NCBI GenBank assembly: GCA_964636705.1
Contig: CAZWUJ010000015.1
Location: forward strand, 1-64,000
DNA from: VXRJ01 sp964636705
GTDB lineage: Bacteria; Acidobacteriota; Vicinamibacteria; Vicinamibacterales; UBA8438
Length of the DNA stretch: 64,000 nucleotides
Reading direction: 5' to 3'
Shown here: positions 7,620 to 16,221 of the stretch, piece by piece
Layout of the letters: each line of letters begins with the position of its first letter
Numbering within the stretch: the stretch's first letter is position 1
The notes under the pieces: model-generated
The model's database searches: none
Told to the model about the DNA's origin: nothing
What the model saw: the letters and a program-made list of their open reading frames with translations, nothing else
Program-made: the position numbers and the translations under genes

Positions 7620-8783
7620 ATGCGGTCGCGCATCTACACCCGGCAGGTCAAGGAAACGCTGCGCCGGTTCCCGGCGGCCGCGATTGTCGGCCCCCGCCAA
7701 AGTGGCAAGACGACACTCGCCAGGCGCCTCGGCGGCGTCTACTTCGACATGGAAGCCGCCGGCGGCGCCGCGCGCCTGGACGCCGAATGGGACGCGCTGG
7801 CCGCCGGCCGGAAGCTGTTGATCATCGACGAGGCGCAGCAGGCCCCGGCCGTGTTCAGCCGTTTGCGCGGCACGATCGACGCCGACCGGAAGCGCAACGG
7901 CCGATTCCTGCTACTGGGCTCCGTGTCGCCGTCCCTGATGGCGAACGTGGCGGAATCCCTGGCGGGACGGTTGGGCCTGATTCGGATCACACCGTTCATC
8001 CTGCCCGAGTTGTCGCCGCGCCGCCCCGACGACCTTTGGCTGCGCGGCGGCTATCCCGACGGCGGCATCCTGGACCCTGCGATGTTTCCCGACTGGCAGG
8101 CGAACTACCTCGAGGCGCTGGTGAGCCGCGACCTGCCCCGATGGGGGCTGCCCGCCAAACCGCAACAGACGATGCGGCTACTGGCAATGCTGGCCGCCTC
8201 CCACGGCCAGCCGCTCAATGCTTCGCAGCTCGGCACGTCGCTTGCCCTGGACCACAAGACGGTCCTGCGCCACTGTGACTTCCTGGAAGGCACGTTCCTG
8301 ATCCGTCTCCTGCCGGCGTTCTCCGCCAACATCCGAAAGCGGGTCGTGAAGCGGCCCCGGCTCTACTGGCGGGACAGTGGACTGCTCCACGCCCTCATGA
8401 ACGTTGGAGATCTGGATCAGCTCTACCGGCAGCCGTGGCTGGGCCAGAGCTGGGAGGGCTTCGTCCTCGAGCAGACCCTCGCCACGCTGGCCGCCGCCGG
8501 CATGCGGGCCCAACCCTTCTTCTTCCGGACCTCCGACGGCTTCGAGCTGGATCTTCTCCTCGATTGGGGCACGGAGCGCTGGGCGGTGGAAGTGAAACTG
8601 ACGAGCAACCCTTCCGCCGAGATGGTTGCCCGACTGCACAAGACCGCCGACATGGTCGAGGCCCGTCGCCGGATCCTGATCTGCCGGATCCAACGCAGCA
8701 TCGAGAATCCGACGCTTCTCGTCACCGACCTTGCCGGCTGGCTGGCTCGACTGCTGGAGAAGCGAACCTGGGATTCAGCTTGA
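7620..8783 (+). CDS. AAA (AAA_14) / DUF4143 ATP-binding protein, copy 2
   Basis: A protein of 387 residues from the ATG at 7620 (MRSRIYTRQVKETL); a TTG 72 bases upstream is in frame but would include the palindrome. Walker A is GPRQSGKTT (24-32), Walker B LLIIDEAQQAP (66-76), followed by LLLGSVSPSLM. The middle carries the DUF4143 pattern, RPRLYWRDSGLLHALM. The C-terminus, FELDLLLDWGTERWAVEVK, has the D...ExK spacing of a PD-(D/E)xK fold. Overall layout matches the copy at 4805-5983, but sequence identity is clearly limited. Function in the family is unknown. It follows the BrnT-type pair on the same strand. Confidence 0.88.
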   Translation: MRSRIYTRQVKETLRRFPAAAIVGPRQSGKTTLARRLGGVYFDMEAAGGAARLDAEWDALAAGRKLLIIDEAQQAPAVFSRLRGTIDADRKRNGRFLLLGSVSPSLMANVAESLAGRLGLIRITPFILPELSPRRPDDLWLRGGYPDGGILDPAMFPDWQANYLEALVSRDLPRWGLPAKPQQTMRLLAMLAASHGQPLNASQLGTSLALDHKTVLRHCDFLEGTFLIRLLPAFSANIRKRVVKRPRLYWRDSGLLHALMNVGDLDQLYRQPWLGQSWEGFVLEQTLATLAAAGMRAQPFFFRTSDGFELDLLLDWGTERWAVEVKLTSNPSAEMVARLHKTADMVEARRRILICRIQRSIENPTLLVTDLAGWLARLLEKRTWDSA

Positions 8784-8887
8784 GTCACTGCCCGAAACGG
8801 CGTTAGATTGACGAACCGTTCAGGAGCGACGGTCTCACCGCGGCGTCGCATGGTGAGGCCTTCGCGCGCGGGAGGCGCTCTCGATTC

Positions 8888-10807
8888 ATGGCTACAAGGT
8901 TCCCGAAGACATCAGACCGCGGGTCGCGACGTTTGCTGTGGTTGCTCCTGGTCGCAACCCTCGCCGCACAGGCGCCAGTAGCGCAGGCCCAGGACGACTG
9001 GGTGCACTGGGGACGCGACGCCGGCAACCAGCGGCACTCGCCGCTGACGCAGATCAATGTCGACAACGTCTCGACTCTCGTGCCGGCGTGGCGGTACGAG
9101 ATGACGAAGCCGGGCGTGCCGTCGCGGCCGGCCCAGTCGACCCCGCTCATGGTCGACGGCGTCCTGTACCTGTCCTTCCCGTACTACCGCGTGGTGGCCC
9201 TGGAGCCGGAGACCGGTGAGGAGATCTGGGAGTACACGGCGCCCGGAGACTGGAACTCGCCGGAACACCAGTTGCACTGGACGGGTGGTTCGATGCGGGG
9301 GCTGGCGTACTGGGAAGGCGACGACACGACACCTCCGCAGATCGTGTTCGGAACCGAAGAAGGCGAGCTGATCTCGCTGAACGCGGCGACCGGCCTCCCC
9401 AACCCCCGGTTCGGTAACGATGGCTACGTCGACATGAAGACCCCCGACGTGATGAACGGCTTCCCGAACATGCACTACGGGATCTCGTCCGGGGTGGCCG
9501 TCTGGAGGCACCTCGTGTTCACCGGTGTCCACAACGCAGACGAGACGGGGTCGAAGGGGCCGGCGGGCGACACGCGCGCGTGGGACCTGAGGACTGGCGA
9601 ACTCGTCTGGACGTTCCACACCGTGCCCCACCCCGGCGAGTTCGGCAACGACACCTGGCTCGACGACTCGTGGCGCAACGTCAGCGGAGCCAACACGTGG
9701 TCGTTCTTCACCATCGACGAAGAGCGCGGCATTCTCTACATGCCGCTCGGATCCGCCCACAACGACTTCTATGGCCACGACCGCCCCGGGGACAACCTCT
9801 TTTCGGACTCGATCGTGGCCGTCGACGCCCTGACGGGAGAGCGGTTATGGCACTTCCAGGCCGTCCATCACGACCTGTGGGACCTGGACATGCCGGCGCC
9901 GCCCATCCTGTTCGACGTCGAGCGGGACGGCGAGACGATTCCCGCCGTGGGCGTCATGACGAAGTACCCGGTGCTGTTCATCTTCAACCGGGTCACCGGC
10001 GAGCCGATCTACGAGATCGAAGAACGTCCCGTACCCGCCGGGAACATGCCCGGGGAGTACTACTCGCCGACGCAGCCGTTCCCGGTGAAGCCGCCGCCCT
10101 TCGGACGCATCGATTTCACGATGGACGAGATAGCGACGGTTACGCCGGAGCACACGGCCGCGTGCCGCGAGATGTTGATGCAGTTCGACGGCGGGCGGAA
10201 CCGTGGCCCCTACACGCCGCCGTCCGAGGAGGGTGCGCTCGTATTTCCGTCGACCGGCGGGGGAACGGAGTTCACCGGCGGGACTTTCGATCCGAGCCTC
10301 GGGTACTACATCATCAACTACGCCGACACCGGCCACATCAGCCAGCTCGTAAGGGTGGAGGACGATCCGGACCGCCGCGGCTACGTGGGTCCTCCCGAGT
10401 CGCGCAGGGTTTACTGGCACGTCGTCACCCGGCCGTCCGTCAACGGCTGGCCCTGCTGGCAGCCGCCCTGGTCGAGACTGGTCGCCGTGGACGTCAACCT
10501 TGGGGAGATCGCCTGGACGATCCCGTTCGGCACGGTCGAGGGCGCACCGCCCGGCGTGAACACCGGCGCCCCCAACTCTCAGAAGGGCGGGCCGACCTCC
10601 ACCGCCAGTGGCCTGCTCTTCATCGGAGGGGCCACCGATCGACTGTTCCGCGCCTACGAGACCAAGACCGGGCGCGAACTGTGGAGCTTCGAGACCGAGC
10701 AGTTGATCAGCGGCGCCAATCCCATCACCTACCTGGGCGATGACGGGAAGCAATACGTCACCGTGGCGGCGGGGACCACGCTACTCGCCTTCGCGCTGCC
10801 TGAATAA
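8888..10807 (+). CDS. PQQ-dependent dehydrogenase-like beta-propeller protein, exported
   Basis: A 639-residue protein with a Sec signal peptide (RRLLWLLLVATLAAQAPVAQAQ, cleaved after about residue 35) and a quinoprotein propeller. The mature part opens with WVHWGRDAGNQRHSPLTQIN, the classical first blade, and repeats the tryptophan-docking pattern (TGEEIWEY, TGELVWTF, TGERLWHF, LGEIAWTI, TGRELWSF). It resembles membrane-free glucose/alcohol dehydrogenases acting in the periplasm on sugars or alcohols. No CxxCH haem site is seen, so it would pass electrons to a separate carrier. The substrate cannot be told. A possible hairpin, AACGG/CCGTT, lies in the 100 bases upstream. Confidence 0.88.
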   Translation: MATRFPKTSDRGSRRLLWLLLVATLAAQAPVAQAQDDWVHWGRDAGNQRHSPLTQINVDNVSTLVPAWRYEMTKPGVPSRPAQSTPLMVDGVLYLSFPYYRVVALEPETGEEIWEYTAPGDWNSPEHQLHWTGGSMRGLAYWEGDDTTPPQIVFGTEEGELISLNAATGLPNPRFGNDGYVDMKTPDVMNGFPNMHYGISSGVAVWRHLVFTGVHNADETGSKGPAGDTRAWDLRTGELVWTFHTVPHPGEFGNDTWLDDSWRNVSGANTWSFFTIDEERGILYMPLGSAHNDFYGHDRPGDNLFSDSIVAVDALTGERLWHFQAVHHDLWDLDMPAPPILFDVERDGETIPAVGVMTKYPVLFIFNRVTGEPIYEIEERPVPAGNMPGEYYSPTQPFPVKPPPFGRIDFTMDEIATVTPEHTAACREMLMQFDGGRNRGPYTPPSEEGALVFPSTGGGTEFTGGTFDPSLGYYIINYADTGHISQLVRVEDDPDRRGYVGPPESRRVYWHVVTRPSVNGWPCWQPPWSRLVAVDVNLGEIAWTIPFGTVEGAPPGVNTGAPNSQKGGPTSTASGLLFIGGATDRLFRAYETKTGRELWSFETEQLISGANPITYLGDDGKQYVTVAAGTTLLAFALPE

Positions 10808-10850
10808 ACCCAGATATGCCATAGGCGTGCGTTCTCGTACAATAGCATCC

Positions 10851-10867
10851 ATAAGTTACTGACTTAT
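10851..10867. repeat. AT-rich inverted repeat upstream of the integrase gene
   Basis: ATAAGT and ACTTAT form a 6-bp inverted repeat around TACTG, followed by an AT-rich stretch. The stretch stands out in GC-rich surroundings, and it contains TGACTTA, which also forms the half-site of the repeat at 17086-17112. It could be part of the integrase promoter or an attachment site; neither can be shown from one copy. Confidence 0.35.
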
Positions 10868-10950
10868 AATAATTTATGACTCGGTAGCCGGCGACTGGGC
10901 GGGTCAGAACGCGCCGCGAAATCCACGCCATTCCCGTATAGAATACTGGA

Positions 10951-12189
10951 ATGGATACTGTAACCGACTCCGCCGCCAAACCCCGCAGGACCAAGCCTCC
11001 AGGCCGACACCCCGACAAGGCGCTGTCGGCCGCCTTCGTCCGCTCCGCGCCGCCCGGACGGCACGCCGACGGCAACGGGTTGTTCCTCTACGTCAAGCCC
11101 GAGGGCACCCGGAGCTGGATCCAGCGGATCGTCATCCGGGGCCGGCGGCGCGAACTCGGACTCGGAGCCGTCGCGCTCGTCTCGCTGGCCGAGGCGCGCG
11201 AGCTGGCCCTCGCCAACCGGAAGCTGGCCCGGTCCGGTGGCGACCCTCTCGCCGACAAGCGGCGCGTCCAGGGCGTGCCGACGTTTGCCGAAGCGGCCCG
11301 GAGCGTGATCGAGCAGAAGCGGGACGGCTGGCGCGGACCGCGGCACGCGCACGACTGGCTGCGGAGCCTGGAGCGCTACGCCTTCCCGCGCATCGGCAAG
11401 CGGCCCATCTCCGAGGTCAACAGCGCCGACGTGCTGGAGATCCTCACGCCGATCTGGCACAGCAAGGCGGAGACGGCGCGGGCGGTGCGGCAGCGAGTCC
11501 GCATGGTGCTGGAGTGGTCGATCGCGATGAACCTGCGGAACGACAACCCGTGCGACCGCATCGGCCCGGTCCTCGGGCCGCAGAACGACATCGTGACGCA
11601 CCGGCAGGCGCTGCCGCACGGAGAGGTGGCGGCGGCGGTCGAGAAGGTGCGGACGTCGGACTCGGCGGCGCCGGCCGTCAGGCTGGCGTTCGAGCTGTTG
11701 GTGCTGACCGCGGCGCGGTCGGCCGAGGTGCGGCTGGCGACGTGGGACGAGATCGACACGGCCGGCGCGGTGTGGACGATATCGGCGGAGCGGATGAAGG
11801 CGAAGCGCGAGCACCGGGTCCCGCTTTGCGGGCGGGCGGTCGAGATTCTCGAGGCCGCGCGGTCGCTCGGTGACGACAGTCCGCTCGTGTTCCCGCCCCC
11901 CCGCGGCAAGCAGTTCCGCGCCATGGCCTTGTCGAGTCTGCTCAAGCACCTGGAGATCGCCGCGGTGCCGCACGGCTTCCGCTCGTCGTTCCGGGACTGG
12001 GCGGCGGAGCGGACCGACCATCCGCGGGAGGTCATCGAGGCGGCGCTGGCGCACGTGGTGCCGAACAAGGTCGAGGCGGCGTATGCACGGTCGGACCTGT
12101 TCGAGCGGCGTCGGCTCCTGATGGACGACTGGGCAGCCTACCTCGGACACGCTCTGGAAGCTCCAGGCAGCGGCCCGACGCACAAATGA
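10951..12189 (+). CDS. P4-type tyrosine recombinase / integrase (intact)
   Basis: A 412-residue protein with a DUF4102-like N-terminal arm-binding domain (GNGLFLYVKPEGTRSWIQRI, about 41-60), a SAM-like core-binding domain (about 108-205) and a tyrosine-recombinase catalytic domain. The catalytic residues are visible: Arg256 in TAARSAEVRL, a Lys in RMKAKREH (281-288), His341 and Arg344 in HGFRSSFRDW, His368 in LAHVV, and Tyr378 in EAAYARSDL. It should catalyse integration and excision of a genomic island. No tRNA is seen next to it. Two degraded copies of its 3' end lie downstream at 13596-14060 (inverted) and 16222-16366. A long open frame on the opposite strand is a GC shadow. Confidence 0.93.
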   Translation: MDTVTDSAAKPRRTKPPGRHPDKALSAAFVRSAPPGRHADGNGLFLYVKPEGTRSWIQRIVIRGRRRELGLGAVALVSLAEARELALANRKLARSGGDPLADKRRVQGVPTFAEAARSVIEQKRDGWRGPRHAHDWLRSLERYAFPRIGKRPISEVNSADVLEILTPIWHSKAETARAVRQRVRMVLEWSIAMNLRNDNPCDRIGPVLGPQNDIVTHRQALPHGEVAAAVEKVRTSDSAAPAVRLAFELLVLTAARSAEVRLATWDEIDTAGAVWTISAERMKAKREHRVPLCGRAVEILEAARSLGDDSPLVFPPPRGKQFRAMALSSLLKHLEIAAVPHGFRSSFRDWAAERTDHPREVIEAALAHVVPNKVEAAYARSDLFERRRLLMDDWAAYLGHALEAPGSGPTHK

Positions 12190-12262
12190 CACGGTCCTAC
12201 TGTTGGCGGTACACTGCCGGCATGTTCACACGCTTGCTGCAGCCCGTGACCGCTGTTGACCA

Positions 12263-12985
12263 ATGACAGGCGGGACGCGGTTGCCACCGTTGGATCGAGC
12301 AGAAGTTGCCGAGCTCTGGCGCGGGTGCGCGCAGCTTCGCCGAACGGACATTTTTGGACCAGCGGATGAACTGCGTCCCGAGTACGAGCGTCGCAACCTG
12401 CAATGGCAGGTCGACATACCGACGTTCGGAATGGTCGGCGCGAACTACGGCCGGGGCGGTTTCATCATATTGTCGGTGAACCCGGCAGGAGGAAAGCGTA
12501 GCCTGGAATCGAGATATCTGGATGACTTGGTATACGAGCGATTCAGGGATCTTCGAAACCTGAAACCCAATATGGCGCCGCAGGAAGCGTTCGAAGCAGC
12601 GAATCGTGCGTATCGTTCCGCCATGTGCCAGCCTCATTGGACCATTACGAGGAAGCACTACAAGAAAATACTGCCGGCCGTTGGTAAACGGCTTGACGAT
12701 GTCTCGTTCCTCCAGGTGGTTCCGTTTAGGACCAGGGACGACGAAGGGAGTAGCATGAATGGCCGTTACGTCGAGAGCGGGTACGAGAAGAATGCGGAGA
12801 AACAGCTAGTGCTTTTGGCTCCCCGGGTGATCATCGCGATGGACAGACCATCACAAGACGTAGCGCGACGTTACAGCACAGAACACTCCCCTGAAACCAC
12901 GGTGTGCTATTGGACACGCCGCCGCAACGTGAGCGATGCAGACAGGTTGGACTCTCTCCGAGCGTGTCTGGACGGGCGGGGATAG
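12263..12985 (+). CDS. Hypothetical protein, possibly uracil-DNA-glycosylase-like fold
   Basis: A 240-residue cytoplasmic protein next to the integrase. The pattern FIILSVNPAGG (67-77), then HWTITRKHYKKILPAV, then FLQVVPFRTRDD (150-160), then LLAPRVIIAMDRPSQDV (184-200) recalls the UDG superfamily: a beta strand ending in NP, a second strand before a polar loop, and a strand after x-x-P-x-V-I-I-A. The canonical catalytic motifs are not clear, so DNA-glycosylase activity is not supported, only a possible fold relation. Codon use is more AT-rich than that of neighbours, which fits island cargo. The ATG at 12263 is the only good start. Confidence 0.75.
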   Translation: MTGGTRLPPLDRAEVAELWRGCAQLRRTDIFGPADELRPEYERRNLQWQVDIPTFGMVGANYGRGGFIILSVNPAGGKRSLESRYLDDLVYERFRDLRNLKPNMAPQEAFEAANRAYRSAMCQPHWTITRKHYKKILPAVGKRLDDVSFLQVVPFRTRDDEGSSMNGRYVESGYEKNAEKQLVLLAPRVIIAMDRPSQDVARRYSTEHSPETTVCYWTRRRNVSDADRLDSLRACLDGRG

Positions 12986-13340
12986 CCAACGCGCAGACGC
13001 CGCATGAGGCCGGCTCGCCTACAGCGCATACGAGCTTTCGGTGAACTACACCGGACAGAACTGGCGGGCGGTAGACACCGAACGCTACGCGAGCCCTCCC
13101 GTCGCTCGGCAATGACCGACGTATCCATAGGTGCCACAGAACACGCCCGTCGACGAGGACCCGCAGCCGCTGTGGTCGGACGGCAGGGGTCCGGCCCGAC
13201 GCGGATCGCATCGATCCCACGCGCATCGGCGGCGCTGCGATGCAGGCGGGTCGGCGACGAGCCGAACGACAGCCATGAGCGCCGTCCGGGCGCGGCTGTC
13301 AGCAGGGGGCTCGAGGGGGGCGCAGCGTCTCCCTCGCCAG

Positions 13341-13359
13341 CCCGATTTAGCACATCGGG
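13341..13359. repeat. Small hairpin CCCGAT/ATCGGG
   Basis: CCCGAT (13341-13346) and ATCGGG (13354-13359) pair around a seven-base loop. It sits directly before the longer hairpin at 13362-13400, so the two may be parts of one termination or recombination structure. Confidence 0.4.
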
Positions 13360-13361
13360 TC

Positions 13362-13400
13362 GGCTGGCTCATCACTACCAACGGTTGTGATGAGCCAGCC
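13362..13400. repeat. Perfect 14-bp inverted repeat (hairpin)
   Basis: GGCTGGCTCATCAC (13362-13375) pairs perfectly with GTGATGAGCCAGCC (13387-13400) around an 11-base loop that contains AACGGTT. Possible roles are a bidirectional terminator between the rightward cargo gene and the leftward integrase remnant, an insertion-sequence end or a recombination site. No T-run follows, and no transposase adjoins it. Confidence 0.55.
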
Positions 13401-13595
13401 TGTTCAGTTCCTCTGATCGTCGTGCGTCGGCCCTTCCCTCAGCGCCCGGATCGTTGTCGTCGTTCCCTCGGATCTCGTGTTCGCCGCTGCCGCTCGATAT
13501 CCTCCCCGCTCGGTCCGTCCCGCAACTCGAGGTTCGTCCGTGCTCTCCACCACGCACCGTTGGGTGCCGGCGTGGTCAACCGGGGAGGATCGGGT

Positions 13596-14060
13596 TCAGG
13601 CTGAGGGGGTCACGGCGCTCCGGGCCGCGGCGAGTTCGTGTTCCGCTGGTTCCATGATCGGGGGATGCTGAGGGGGTGGGCTGGCGACGTACTTCGCCCA
13701 GTCGTCCATCAGGAGCCGCCGCCGCTCGAACAGGTCCGACCGAGCATAGGCGGCCTCGACCTTGTTCTGGACGACGTGTACCAGCGCCGCCTCGATGACC
13801 TCGCGCGGGTGGTCCGTCTCCTCGGCCGCCCAATCACGGAAGCTGGATCTGAAGCCGTGCACCATGGCCGGGATCCGGTGCTTCCAGAGCAGCCGGCGCA
13901 GCCGCTTGTCGTCGAGGCGCTTGCCGCGCTCGTTGGGGAACACGACCGGATTGCCGTCGTCAGCCAGCGCCCGCGCCGCGTCGAGGACCTCGATGGCGCG
14001 GCGGCACAGGGGAACCCGGTGGTCGCGCTTCATCTTCATCCGTTCGGCCGGGACGGTCCG
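13596..14060 (-). pseudogene. Truncated P4-type integrase, C-terminal catalytic part
   Basis: The open part (147 residues from an internal ATG at 14039) matches the C-terminal third of the intact integrase at 10951: MKMKRDHRVPLCRRAIEVL, then HGFRSSFRDWAAEETDHPRE, then KVEAAYARSDLFERRRLLMD. Upstream of that ATG the frame continues with TVPAER, matching TISAER of the intact copy, then homology stops near 14060 and a TAA follows at 14076-14078. The N-terminal arm and the first catalytic Arg are missing, so it cannot act as a recombinase. The orientation is opposite to the intact copy. It has a divergent extra tail of about 30 residues. Confidence 0.85.
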
Positions 14061-14440
14061 TGTTCGGTCCGGTGTTTATTCATCACTGCACCGGTACGCG
14101 AAACGAGTCAGGATCCAGTGGTTCCCGAGCGCCGTTCCGTCGGCGTGAACTACGCGCTCCAGCAATCGCGCCTGTCGCCATTAGCTTGCGACTCTCCCCT
14201 TTGGTCGACGGATCTGTGACGGACGCGTTGCGCAGCGCGTATCGCCATAAAGTCGCCTAATGGTAATTCTATGCTACCTTCCTGGAGTCAGGTGGATGTG
14301 GCCGAAACGCGGAGCGGCTCGGTGCCGCGATGGCTGCCAATCGACGAGCCGAGGTTGATTAAGTCGAGGGCTCGGTGTCGATACGTGCAGACTGTGGAGT
14401 CAACTGCCTCGAGCTGGACGACGACCGGAGAAGCGCGACG
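14061..14440. other. Intergenic stretch, no gene seen
   Basis: About 380 bases between the integrase remnant and the metallopeptidase gene. A small inverted repeat (ACGCG...CGCGT, about 14223-14240) and a moderately AT-rich patch (about 14243-14285) are the only structure. The patch could hold the promoter of the peptidase gene. Short frames overlap on several strands and none is convincing. Confidence 0.5.
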
Positions 14441-15691
14441 ATGGTGAGTGACATGGTGTCGTGCTGTCGTGCGACGGGCGTGTTGCTCGCCGTCGCTGGC
14501 AGTCTCGCTTGGTTTCCGACTGCGGCGGTGGCTCAGTGCGAGTCACGGGCAGACACGACGCCGGTCGACTACCTCGAGTACCGCGAGGGGCGCTACACCA
14601 TCTGCTACAGCCCTGACTACCCAGACGACTTGGATCTGGTTGATCGGTGGGTATCGCAGGCGTTCGATCTCGGCTTCGAGAAGTACGGCGTCGTCGATCC
14701 CACCTACGGGGATGCTCCCTTCAAGCTGACGGTCTACCTGCCTGGTGCTGCAACCGCGAGGACGAGCCAGGGATACGTAGCTATGGCGTGCTGCTACCCC
14801 GACGGTGAAGAGGTGCACGCCGAGATGCACTACTTGACTCCATCGGCTTGGGAGGGGAGCGTCCTCGGCGAACTGAGCACGCCCTCCGAGTACTACCACC
14901 CGCACTACATCACGCATGAGGTGACGCACTTCTTCCAGTGGGCATGTTGTTGGGTGGCCGCCCGCGCGAGCGGGTACAGTTGGCCCACATGGTTGACCGA
15001 AGGCATGGCCGAATCCGACGGTTACCGCCACACGACCGAGTACGGCCGCACCACCGCGGTCGCCAAGCTGCGCAACAGGGTTCTCGATCAGGAACTCGAC
15101 TCCGTGATCTACGGTCGCAACCTGTTGGACGAGCAGGTGCTGACGGTCACAAGTGTGTATTGGGCGGGAGGCTGGGTGATGAATTACCTCGCCGAGCGGT
15201 ACGACGACGCGATCCACGTGGACCTGCTTCGCCGTCCGCTTGCGGAGGTTCTGCTGACATATGGCACGTCAACTGGCCAGCTCTTCGATGACTTGGTGGA
15301 CGAGTTGGGTGCAGGTCGCCGCCCTGTTATGGGTGCGGCGTACCCGAGCATGGCCTGCACAGGGCGGTACTGGCGCTCCACTAGCGGCCTCAGCTTCGAG
15401 GTGCAAATCCTCAACAATGACGAGCGCCCAGCGAACCACGAGTGGTTGCAGCAACAGTACAGGGCTGACGCTTCACACCCGTGGACTACCGATGCCACGA
15501 TCTCGGTGCTGCCGGTGGAGCGGGATGCTTCCGGATTCTCAACGCCGCTATTCACCAGCGCGGCGAGCCCGCCGTTTCATTGGCGAGCACGGTCCTGTCC
15601 AACGGGCCAACGGAGCGACGGCGCGTGCTCGAACTGGTCGAATACGATCAACTGGACTGCCTCCACCTGCGCCGTCACGCGATCCAGATAG
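14441..15691 (+). CDS. Secreted putative zinc metallopeptidase (HEVTH), island cargo
   Basis: A 416-residue protein. The ATG at 14441 (or 14453) starts directly before a signal peptide ending LAWFPTAAVAQC; a GTG upstream at 14375 would bury it. The core carries HEVTH (159-163) and, 23 residues later, WLTEGMAES with Glu187, the layout of a gluzincin with two His and one Glu binding zinc and the motif Glu doing catalysis. Several Cys pairs (ACCYPD, WACCWVA) fit an extracytoplasmic protein. The extreme C-terminus (FHWRARSCPTG...ACSNWSN) resembles the end of a fibronectin type III repeat. The family is not recognised. It lies between two integrase remnants and has lower GC than the flanking chromosome. 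Confidence 0.8.
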   Translation: MVSDMVSCCRATGVLLAVAGSLAWFPTAAVAQCESRADTTPVDYLEYREGRYTICYSPDYPDDLDLVDRWVSQAFDLGFEKYGVVDPTYGDAPFKLTVYLPGAATARTSQGYVAMACCYPDGEEVHAEMHYLTPSAWEGSVLGELSTPSEYYHPHYITHEVTHFFQWACCWVAARASGYSWPTWLTEGMAESDGYRHTTEYGRTTAVAKLRNRVLDQELDSVIYGRNLLDEQVLTVTSVYWAGGWVMNYLAERYDDAIHVDLLRRPLAEVLLTYGTSTGQLFDDLVDELGAGRRPVMGAAYPSMACTGRYWRSTSGLSFEVQILNNDERPANHEWLQQQYRADASHPWTTDATISVLPVERDASGFSTPLFTSAASPPFHWRARSCPTGQRSDGACSNWSNTINWTASTCAVTRSR

Positions 15692-15784
15692 CCTCTTAGG
15701 TCGACGGGAGTCGAGAATCACGCACTCTGGGTGAATCCGTCTTCGTCCAGCGGTTGCTCACGTTCCCTGCATCGTCGGATTGAC

Positions 15785-15910
15785 CACTCCAGACTTCAGC
15801 GTTGTCCTTCAACCGGCAGGAGTCGCGCCGGATCTGATGGTCGTCGCGCGATGCAGAATCCGGTCGACGATGGCGTTGGCGATCACCTCGAACAATGAGG
15901 GACCACGCGC
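15785..15910 (-). pseudogene. Remnant of an IS21-type helper ATPase (IstB) C-terminus
   Basis: Read on the minus strand, FEVIANAIVDRILHRATTIR matches the IstB C-terminal pattern (…LLDRLLHHAxVI…). After a frameshift, DSCRLKDNAEVW continues the expected SYRLK ending. No upstream AAA domain is left, and the IS ends are not visible. It marks a past insertion and deletion in this island. Boundaries are approximate. Confidence 0.55.
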
Positions 15911-15941
15911 TAGGCCGAGGATGCCGCCGTCGTGGCTGTAA

Positions 15942-16088
15942 CCCTGGGCGCACGCGGACGCCGATCCCGTCCGGCGCGAGATCGATGACGCCGTGGCGCA
16001 GGCGTTCGAGATCCCGGCGCATGTCCTCGCGGACTGGCGTGAGCGTCTGGCCAAGGAGCCGACCGTCGCGAACCGAAGTCCGGTCTAA
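15942..16088 (+). pseudogene. Orphan C-terminal gene fragment (about 48 codons)
   Basis: A short frame, open just after a TAA and ending at the TAA at 16086-16088, reads DPVRREIDDAVAQAFEIP and then AHVLADWRERLAKEPTV. It has a protein-like composition and helical amphipathic pattern, unlike the shadow frames around it. It resembles the extreme C-terminus of some DNA methyltransferase or restriction-related proteins, but this is a weak memory-based match. It directly follows the IstB remnant on the other strand. Confidence 0.35.
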
Positions 16089-16221
16089 GGCGGTCCGCAG
16101 CCGGTCCCTAAAGTGCAACCGCGTCCGGTTGACATTGCGGGGTACCGTATGGGTAAAGCAGGCTGGAAACGACGCCTAAACCATTGCATATATAGATAGT
16201 TACAAGATTGTCGTGGCGGTC

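Larger units (their letters stand above)
12986..13595. other. Intergenic stretch with hairpins, no convincing gene
   Basis: About 600 bases between the UDG-like gene and the inverted integrase remnant. Open frames here are short, Arg/Ser/Pro-rich and overlap on both strands, so I do not accept any as genes. The only clear structures are the two neighbouring hairpins at 13341-13400. The stretch looks like eroded island DNA. Confidence 0.6.

Noticed and set aside
10864..12192. A 442-codon minus-strand frame opposite the integrase
   Set aside because: The plus strand has all catalytic recombinase residues; the minus frame is Arg/Pro-rich without domains.
13362..13400. An integron attC site
   Set aside because: The loop contains AACGGTT, but the RYYYAAC and GTTRRRY ends of an attC and an integron integrase are not present.
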